Below are positions 37,410-43,003 of a DNA stretch of 43,003 nt, piece by piece. Positions within the stretch are counted from its first letter, which is position 1, and every line of letters begins with the position of its first letter. The position numbers and the translations under genes are program-made. The notes under the pieces are model-generated. The model was not told the DNA's origin. It saw only the letters and a list, made by a program, of their open reading frames with translations, and made no database searches. The DNA comes from Hymenobacteraceae bacterium (GTDB lineage Bacteria; Bacteroidota; Bacteroidia; Cytophagales; Hymenobacteraceae), in the NCBI GenBank assembly GCA_022701825.1, contig JAKONR010000295.1:1-43003 (forward strand), read 5' to 3'.

Positions 37410-40388
37410 ATGAAAAATTCATTACCCTTCGGCACTCTTTTGCTGCCCGCGCTGCTGGCCGCCGGCTTCGTCACCAGCGCCCAGGCGCAGGCCCCCGGCG
37501 CGGCGCTCTACGTGAACGACGGTAGCCTGAGCGGCGACGTGTTTACCACGGCCGCCGGCAGCGATGCCACTGGCGACGGCTCGGCTGCCGCGCCCTTCGC
37601 CACCGTGGCGCAGGCCCTGGCCCAGGCCGGCGCGGGCACCCAAACCATCTTTATCGACGCGGGCACCTACGCCGAGCGGGTGGTGCTCGCCAAGGCCATC
37701 AGCCTGCGCGGAGCGGGCACGGCGGCGGGCCAGCCGGCCCACGCCACCATTTTTGAGGGTGGGCTGCTGCCGGCCGCCACCCAAACCAGCGAGGCGGGCC
37801 TGCGCCTCACCGTGAGCGGTGGCACCAGCGGCCAGCCGCTCACCATCGCGGGCATCACGTTTCAGGGCTACGATTTTGGCATTCAGTCGGAAGGCAGCGG
37901 CGCGCAGACCTACCTGCTGCTCGAAGACGTAGAAACGACGCACAACCGCCGCCAGGGCATTTTTTGGAACAGCCTGGCGGGCGTGCAGCACCTCACGCTG
38001 CGCCGCGTGCGGGCCACCTACACGGCCGAGGGCAGCAACACGACCGCCAACGGGGCCGGCCGGGGCTTCTTTTTGGTGAATGGGACCAAGACGGCTATCG
38101 TGGTCGAAAACAGCGTGTTCTCGTTTAATCGCCGCAGCGGCGTCGATGTCAACGACGGCAGCGTAAGCGACCTGACGGTGCGCAACTGCCAGTTTGAGCA
38201 GAATGAGGAGCCGGCGCTGGCCGTGCTCGGCGCCGGGGGCGCGCGGGCGGCCGATGGCAGCTACACCGGCCCGGCCGCGCTCATCGAGGGCAACCGCATC
38301 AGTACCAGCGCCAGCGGGCTGGAGCTGAAATCGTGCACCGGCACGGGCCTCGGCAGCGGCCCCGGCAGCCTGGTGGTGCGCGGCAATACCATAGCGCGCC
38401 CGGCCGGCGCGTCGGCCAGCCTGAATGCCGACAAAGCGGGCATTTTGTTCATCGACCGCGACCGCAACGTAATCGCGGGCGGCGGGGGCAGCACCGGCGA
38501 CCTCGTAACGGGCGGCGCCTTTATCGCCAATAACACGGTGCGCGGCTTCGGGGCCGACGCGGCCAGCTCGGCCGCCAATAACAACGGTTTTGGGCTGGTG
38601 CTGGAAGGCGCGAATAACAAGGTTTTTGGCAATGTGCTAGCGCAGTGCCAGCACGCCATTCAGGTGCAGGACCGCCCGGCCAACAGCACGGGCGCGACGC
38701 CGTTCTTCGACATTAGCCGCAACGGGCTGATTGTGTCGAGCGGCGACAGCATTCGGGGCAACCGACTCGATAGCTGCGCCGTCGCCATTCGGGCCGTGAA
38801 TTTGACGAATCCCGTGGAGGCGTCGCTCAACTGGCTGGGTACCAACGAGGCGACCGCCGTGCGCGGCGCAGCCGGCCTGGGCGGCCGCGTGGTCACGCTG
38901 GGCGGCCCGGCGGCGGGCTTTGCCGAAGCGTCGGCGCTGGCCCCCACGGGCCTGGTCGACTACTCGCCGTGGCTGAACCGTGCGGCGGCCGCTTCGGCCA
39001 CGCCGGGCTTTCAAACCCCACTCGACTACCTCAACATCGACCACGCCAGCCCGCAAACGGGCAGCACCACGCCGCTGGCCGAAGGCCTGGCGCTGGTGGC
39101 CGAAAACGGCACCTTGCGCCTGAGCGCCGGTGCTTACGAGGAAGGCATCAGCGTAGCCAAAAACCTGACGCTGCAGCCCACCGGCCCCACCACCCTGCGC
39201 GACCTCACGCTGGCCGGGGCCGGCAAAGTGCTGACGCTGGCCGCGCCGCTTACCCTCACGGGCACGCTCACGCTGAATGCTGGCCTGGTGCACACCACGC
39301 CTGCCACGCTGCTCACGCTGGCCGACCAGGCCAGCGCCACGGCGGGCAGCGCGACTTCCTACGTCGATGGCCCGCTGCGCAAAGCCGGGCAGCAGGCCTT
39401 CGTGTTTCCGCTGGGTAAGGGCGGGCACTGGGCGCGCCTGGGCATTTCGGCCCCGGCCAGCGCTGGCACGGCTTTCACGGCCGAGTACGTGGCCGACGCC
39501 CACCCGGTGCGCACGGCGGCCAGCCCGCTCAGCGAAGTGAGCCAGGTAGAACACTGGACCCTCGACGGTGACGGCACCTCCGATGTGGTGCAGGTGCGCT
39601 TGTTCTGGGAAGATGCTTTCCGCAGCGGCCTCGACGATTTTTCGGCTGATATCCAGGTGGCCTCGCTCGCGGGCACGCAGTGGGAGACGGCCGGCCACGG
39701 CGGCCTCGGCGGCAGCCTGAGCGCGGGCTCGGTAGTGTCGGCGCAGGCCGTGGGCACCGGCGTCTACACGCTGGGCTCGCTCTCGCCCAGCGTCAATCCG
39801 CTGTCGGCGCAGCTGCAAACCTTTGCCGCCAGCCAGCCCAGCCCCCAGACAGTTGACCTGAAATGGACGCTCTCGGAGGAAACCAACACCTACGGCTACG
39901 CCGTGGAGCGCTCGGCCAATGCCGCCCCTACGGCGGCCACCTGGCAGCAAATCGGCTTCGTACCCAGCCAAGGCCTCACCACACAGGCGCGCACCTACAC
40001 CTACCGCGACCAGGCGGTGCAGGGCCTGACCCAAGCCTACTACCGCCTGCGCCAAACCACGCCCACGGCGGCGGCCCGCTACTCGGCCATTGCGGCCGTC
40101 GCGCTCGCGGGTAGCCCCCTAGCCACGGTAGCCGGCGCCAAAACCGAGCTGTCGGTATTTCCGAACCCCGCCAGCGGCCAGGTAACCGTGCAGCTGCCCA
40201 CGGCGGCTAGCGGCGCGGCCCAGGTAATCCTCACCGACCTCAGCGGCCGCACGGTGCTGACCCAACCGCTGGCCGGGGGCACCAAGGCCACCGTGAACCT
40301 GCCCGCCTCGCTGGGCGCCGGCATCTACCTGCTGAAAGTGCAGGGCGCGGGCGTGGCCAGCAAGCCGCAGCGCCTGGTAGTGCAGTAG
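37410..40388 (+). CDS. Secreted right-handed beta-helix protein with T9SS type A sorting domain
   Basis: A 992-residue cell-surface or secreted protein. A signal peptide (LLLPALLAAGFVTSAQAQA) is followed by a DUF1565/pectate-lyase-like parallel beta-helix, about residues 30-480, starting LYVNDGSLSGDVFTT and DGSAAAPFATVAQALAQAGAG, with many Asn-rich turns (IRGNRLDSCAV, IANNTVRGFG). A second beta-rich part (about 560-780) and an Ig or fibronectin-like region (about 800-905) follow. The last 80 residues (SVFPNPASGQVTV ... GIYLLKVQ) are the type IX secretion CTD that leads to export and surface attachment. No lyase or hydrolase active site was recognised; carbohydrate binding or adhesion is plausible. 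It has its own promoter and is monocistronic. Confidence 0.9.
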   Translation: MKNSLPFGTLLLPALLAAGFVTSAQAQAPGAALYVNDGSLSGDVFTTAAGSDATGDGSAAAPFATVAQALAQAGAGTQTIFIDAGTYAERVVLAKAISLRGAGTAAGQPAHATIFEGGLLPAATQTSEAGLRLTVSGGTSGQPLTIAGITFQGYDFGIQSEGSGAQTYLLLEDVETTHNRRQGIFWNSLAGVQHLTLRRVRATYTAEGSNTTANGAGRGFFLVNGTKTAIVVENSVFSFNRRSGVDVNDGSVSDLTVRNCQFEQNEEPALAVLGAGGARAADGSYTGPAALIEGNRISTSASGLELKSCTGTGLGSGPGSLVVRGNTIARPAGASASLNADKAGILFIDRDRNVIAGGGGSTGDLVTGGAFIANNTVRGFGADAASSAANNNGFGLVLEGANNKVFGNVLAQCQHAIQVQDRPANSTGATPFFDISRNGLIVSSGDSIRGNRLDSCAVAIRAVNLTNPVEASLNWLGTNEATAVRGAAGLGGRVVTLGGPAAGFAEASALAPTGLVDYSPWLNRAAAASATPGFQTPLDYLNIDHASPQTGSTTPLAEGLALVAENGTLRLSAGAYEEGISVAKNLTLQPTGPTTLRDLTLAGAGKVLTLAAPLTLTGTLTLNAGLVHTTPATLLTLADQASATAGSATSYVDGPLRKAGQQAFVFPLGKGGHWARLGISAPASAGTAFTAEYVADAHPVRTAASPLSEVSQVEHWTLDGDGTSDVVQVRLFWEDAFRSGLDDFSADIQVASLAGTQWETAGHGGLGGSLSAGSVVSAQAVGTGVYTLGSLSPSVNPLSAQLQTFAASQPSPQTVDLKWTLSEETNTYGYAVERSANAAPTAATWQQIGFVPSQGLTTQARTYTYRDQAVQGLTQAYYRLRQTTPTAAARYSAIAAVALAGSPLATVAGAKTELSVFPNPASGQVTVQLPTAASGAAQVILTDLSGRTVLTQPLAGGTKATVNLPASLGAGIYLLKVQGAGVASKPQRLVVQ

Positions 40389-40445
40389 CGTGCGCTAGGG
40401 CCGATTCTGGACAATAAGGGTGGCTCGTTGAATTGCAGATTTTGC

Positions 40446-40540
40446 TAAAAGCGAGTCATGCTGAACGCAGTAAGCATCTCTACCGCCTCGTTAAACGGTG
40501 CGGTAGAGATGCTTACTGCGTTCAGCATGACTCGCTTTTA
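40446..40540. repeat. GTCATGC-family inverted repeat, copy 2 (perfect 40-bp arms)
   Basis: Arms 40446-40485 and 40501-40540 are perfect complements over 40 bases around a 15-base loop. The core reads CTGAACGCAGTAAGCATCTC, a variant of copy 1 changed equally in both arms. It lies between convergent genes and ends 28 bases before the FMN reductase stop, so it may serve as a shared terminator. Confidence 0.92.
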
Positions 40541-40567
40541 TAGTTCTATCAACGTAAAAATCAAGGG

Positions 40568-41095
40568 CTACCAGCTCAGCAGCGCTTCGGCCTGCTGGCG
40601 CAATACCTGGCGCAGCAGCGGGTCGGTTATCTCACCTTCTTTAGATAAAACCTGGCTGATGTAGGGCAGCCGCACGCGCTGCGGCAGCACGCCCGTACCC
40701 AGGTAAAACAAGATGTCAGTCAGGTGGCTCAGTGCCAAAAGGCCGCCCTGGCCGCCCGAGCTGAGCGATACCAGGGCCGCCTTTTTGCCGCCCAGGCCGC
40801 CGGGGTAGGGCAGGGCGTCGATAAAGGACTTGAGCGCGCCGGGGATGGAGCAGTTGTACTCGGGCGCGAAAATGACCAGCTTCTCCGACGCCGCGAGCGG
40901 CGCCACGAGGCGGTTGAACTCGTCGTGCTGGCCGGCTTTGTGGTAGAGCGCCTCGGTGAGCAGGTCGGCGGGCAGGTCGGTGAGGTCCAGAAACTGGTAG
41001 GCCGCGCCCAGCTCGTCGAGCAGGGTGGCGTAGAACTCGGCCACGCGCCGGGTGCGCGAGTGGGGGCGGCTGGTGCCGATGAGGAGCGTGAGCAA
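40568..41095 (-). CDS. NADPH-dependent FMN reductase family oxidoreductase
   Basis: A 175-residue flavodoxin-like reductase (NAD(P)H:FMN, azo- or quinone-reductase type), cytoplasmic. The FMN phosphate loop is IGTSRPHSRTRRVAEFY near the N-terminus, and APEYNCSIPGALKSFIDALP near 87-106 is the family signature. The start is TTG at 41095: no ATG or GTG occurs before the in-frame stop upstream. Flanked by two GTCATGC-family palindromes; no obvious functional partner. It may supply reduced flavin to the monooxygenase-like neighbour, which is speculation. Confidence 0.9.
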   Translation of the reverse strand: MLTLLIGTSRPHSRTRRVAEFYATLLDELGAAYQFLDLTDLPADLLTEALYHKAGQHDEFNRLVAPLAASEKLVIFAPEYNCSIPGALKSFIDALPYPGGLGGKKAALVSLSSGGQGGLLALSHLTDILFYLGTGVLPQRVRLPYISQVLSKEGEITDPLLRQVLRQQAEALLSW

Positions 41096-41171
41096 GGGAA
41101 ATAGTTTTAGCTGTTAGCTTATAGCTGTCAGCGGTTGGCTTTTGTTTTAGGAGTAGTAGTCGCTTACGGTT

Positions 41172-41269
41172 GTCATGCAGAGCGCAGCGAAGCATCTCGC
41201 GTGGCGCAGTAATTCCAGACGTTTGATTTTACTGTGCTACGCGAGATGCTTCGCTGCGCTCTGCATGAC
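41172..41269. repeat. GTCATGC-family inverted repeat, copy 3
   Basis: Arms 41172-41202 and 41239-41269 are perfect over 31 bases, beginning GTCATGCAGAGCGCAGCG, and extend inward with two changes that keep G-U pairing (GTGGCGCAGTAA with TTACTGTGCTAC). It lies between the FMN reductase and MFS genes. Confidence 0.92.
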
Positions 41270-41300
41270 CAACAATTGTTGTTGCAGGCCGAAAATCAGC

Positions 41301-42956
41301 CTACTGCACGCTTTCGGCCAGCTGCACGGGCGGGCTGGGCACCTCCACGTTGGCCGTTTTGGGGAAGGCCAGGAAATGGGAAACCTGCGGCGGCTCGGGG
41401 CCGCGGTGCAGCTGCCGCACCTGCGCCTCCACGGCCTGGTCGTCGCGGGTGAAGCGGCGGTGCTGGCGCAGGTGCTCGGCCCAGGTGGCCACGTAAAAAA
41501 ACTCGGTAAGGCGCGTGGGCTCGGCCACGTCGGTGAAGACGCCGGCCCGCAGCGCGCCGTCGCGCAGGCGCAGGCGGGTGAGCTGCCGGGCCGCGTCGCG
41601 GAAGGCAGGCTGGTCGGCCAGGGCCACGCTGTACGTTATCATCACCACCACGGGGCCGTCTTCGGGGTCGATGATTTCGCCCGCCGGGGTGGCAATGGTG
41701 GGGTCGGTGCGGCTGTCGGCCGGGGCCAGGTCGAGGCCCTCGGGCTGGTGGATGGGGAAGGGCAGGGCCAAAAGCAGGCTGGCGAGCATCCAGCCGGCCG
41801 CGATTAGCAGAGCCGTTTGCAGGCTGAGATGGTCGGATAATTCGCCCCAGGCCACGCTGCCTAGGCTCATGCCGGCCTGAAAAACCAGCATGTAGATGCT
41901 CACCACCCGGGCCTGCACCCACTTGGGCACGTGCAGTTGCACGGTGGTGTTGAAGCTGGTCATTACAATGAGCCAGCAGGTGCCGGCCGCGAACATGACC
42001 GGGAACAGCCAGTACTCGCTCGGCACCAAGGCCAGGGCCAAATTGGTGCCCACGAAGCCCAGCGTGCCCAGCAGCACCCGCTGGTTCATGGAGAGCTGCT
42101 GCCCGGCGCGGCCCATCAAAAACGCCCCCGTGATGGCGCCCGCGCCCAGCCACGACAGCATCACGCCGTAGGTGCCCGAGCTGAGCTGGAGCCGCCGCGC
42201 CACCACCACGCTCAGCAGCGCCCACATGGCGCTGGCCCCGAAGGAGAACGCGAACGTGCGCGCCAGCACGCCATAAATGGCCGGCGAATACTGCACGTAG
42301 CGCAGCCCCGCCCGCAGCGCACCCGTGAAGTTTTCGGCCGGGCCGCTGGTGGGCTCGGCCGCGCGCCGCCAGCGATATACCACCAGCCAGGTGCCGATGA
42401 AGGACACGCCATTTAGCAAAAACACGTAGCCCGGCGAGTAGTGCGCGATGATGAGCCCGCCCAGCGCCGGCCCGATGGCGCGGGCAATGTTGTTGCTCAC
42501 GCCATTGAGGGTGATGGCAAACGGCAGGATGGGCCGCGGTACCAACTCGGTAGCCACGGCCTGCCAGATGGGGCCATTGAGGGCCGCGCCCATACCCAAC
42601 AAAAAGGTGAAGCCCAGCACCTCCAGCGCCGAAATGTGCCCCCCGAGCGTGAACGCGCCCAGTGCCACGGCCACCACCGCCATAAAGCCCTGTGTGCCCA
42701 GCAGCAGCTTGCGCCGGTCGATGAGGTCGCCAATGGCCCCGGCCGGCATACTCAGTAAAAAAGCCGGCAGGCTGGTGGCCGTTTGCATCAGCGCTACCAG
42801 CAGCGCCGAGGTCGTAAGAGTCGTCACGAGCCACACGCCGGCCACGTTCTGCATCCAGGTGCCCACGTTCGACACCACCGAGGCCAGCCAGATGGCCCGA
42901 AACAGGGCAAACGTGAACGGCGTGAGCATCGACGGCTTGGGCGCGGCAGGAGACAT
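41301..42956 (-). CDS. MFS exporter (MFS_3/enterobactin-exporter-like) fused to a C-terminal monooxygenase-like domain
   Basis: A 551-residue protein. Residues about 10-420 form a 12-helix major facilitator with the loop motif GDLIDRRKLLLGTQ after helix 2, of the MFS_3 type that includes EntS-like exporters. Residues about 440-540 form a soluble ferredoxin-like domain of the antibiotic-biosynthesis-monooxygenase style (GPVVVMITYSVALADQPAFRDAA ... FFYVATWAEHLRQHRRFT). This fusion is known within the family; the domain may sense or bind ligand rather than oxidise it. The ATG at 42956 is the only good start. The substrate is not readable; a small toxic or siderophore-like molecule is likely. Confidence 0.9.
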   Translation of the reverse strand: MSPAAPKPSMLTPFTFALFRAIWLASVVSNVGTWMQNVAGVWLVTTLTTSALLVALMQTATSLPAFLLSMPAGAIGDLIDRRKLLLGTQGFMAVVAVALGAFTLGGHISALEVLGFTFLLGMGAALNGPIWQAVATELVPRPILPFAITLNGVSNNIARAIGPALGGLIIAHYSPGYVFLLNGVSFIGTWLVVYRWRRAAEPTSGPAENFTGALRAGLRYVQYSPAIYGVLARTFAFSFGASAMWALLSVVVARRLQLSSGTYGVMLSWLGAGAITGAFLMGRAGQQLSMNQRVLLGTLGFVGTNLALALVPSEYWLFPVMFAAGTCWLIVMTSFNTTVQLHVPKWVQARVVSIYMLVFQAGMSLGSVAWGELSDHLSLQTALLIAAGWMLASLLLALPFPIHQPEGLDLAPADSRTDPTIATPAGEIIDPEDGPVVVMITYSVALADQPAFRDAARQLTRLRLRDGALRAGVFTDVAEPTRLTEFFYVATWAEHLRQHRRFTRDDQAVEAQVRQLHRGPEPPQVSHFLAFPKTANVEVPSPPVQLAESVQ

Positions 42957-43003
42957 TTTGGGGGTGGTGAGGTAAGTAGTAGCTTGGACTTTGTAGTCCG
43001 AGC
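42957..43003. other. Window end with a short hairpin upstream of the MFS gene
   Basis: The last 47 bases hold GGACTTTGTAGTCC, a small palindrome 25-40 bases before the MFS start, possibly an operator. Nothing else can be supported before the window ends. Confidence 0.25.

Noticed and set aside
40446-41269. GTCATGC inverted repeats as the two ends of one insertion sequence around the FMN reductase gene
   Set aside because: Each copy is itself a complete palindrome, the cargo is an ordinary reductase, and the third copy lies 25 kb away without cargo.

Overview
The window looks like chromosomal core DNA from a pigmented, GC-rich member of the Bacteroidota, most likely Hymenobacter or a close relative (family Hymenobacteraceae). 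The evidence is the Bacteroidota-type dcw cluster (mraZ-rsmH-ftsL-like-ftsI-murE-mraY-murD-ftsW-murG-murC-ftsQ-ftsA-ftsZ, with no murF or ddl), TAnnTTTG promoter boxes, a type IX secretion C-terminal sorting domain, SusC-like outer-membrane receptors with an N-terminal carboxypeptidase-regulatory fold, and a ketocarotenoid gene set. The genus is an inference; no rRNA is present to test it.

Layout. (1) 1-5.4 kb, plus strand: the end of an ECF sigma factor gene with its terminator, then a carotenoid block crtI-crtB-unknown exported protein-ispH-crtW, closed by a bidirectional terminator nested inside a long inverted repeat. (2) 5.5-8.9 kb, minus strand: a three-gene metal locus read as HYC_CC_PP-like exported protein, TonB-dependent receptor, HMA-domain protein. 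Each of the three carries a vicinal Cys-Cys pair. (3) 9.1-10.1 kb, minus: a secreted SGNH-like hydrolase. (4) 10.3-27.6 kb, plus: the division and cell-wall cluster. It is preceded by a promoter overlapping three GTGG boxes spaced exactly 10 bp (a probable MraZ operator) and ends at a strong terminator after ftsZ. (5) 27.8-32.1 kb, minus: an operon read as MbnP-like lipoprotein, two tandem di-haem MauG/cytochrome-c-peroxidase-type proteins, and a membrane acyltransferase. (6) 32.4-36.9 kb, plus and divergent from (5): small Cys-motif membrane protein, TonB-dependent receptor, PepSY-TM protein, which together look like a metal or metallophore uptake set. (7) 36.97-37.4 kb: a gene-free stretch with a minus-strand intrinsic terminator that has no protein gene to serve, hence a candidate unannotated small RNA, followed by a perfect 18-bp palindrome and a promoter. 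(8) 37.4-40.4 kb, plus: a large secreted parallel beta-helix protein with a T9SS sorting tail. (9) 40.6-43 kb, minus: an NADPH-dependent FMN reductase and an MFS exporter fused to a monooxygenase-like domain.

How the parts work together: block 1 makes and 4-ketolates carotenoids, and IspH sits in the block as an isoprenoid precursor step. Block 4 supplies lipid II synthesis, septal transpeptidation and the FtsZ/FtsA ring. Blocks 2, 5 and 6 are three separate envelope metal-handling units, of which 5 and 6 share one divergent promoter region.

The intergenic space is crowded with palindromic repeats of at least five families, including three near-perfect GTCATGC...GCATCTC inverted repeats. One AT-rich repeat supplies the last codons and stop of murE. 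No tRNA, rRNA, CRISPR array, prophage or insertion sequence was recognised. The items most worth a second look are the candidate minus-strand RNA near 37 kb, the CC-pair metal operon, and the MbnP/double-MauG operon facing a TonB/PepSY operon.
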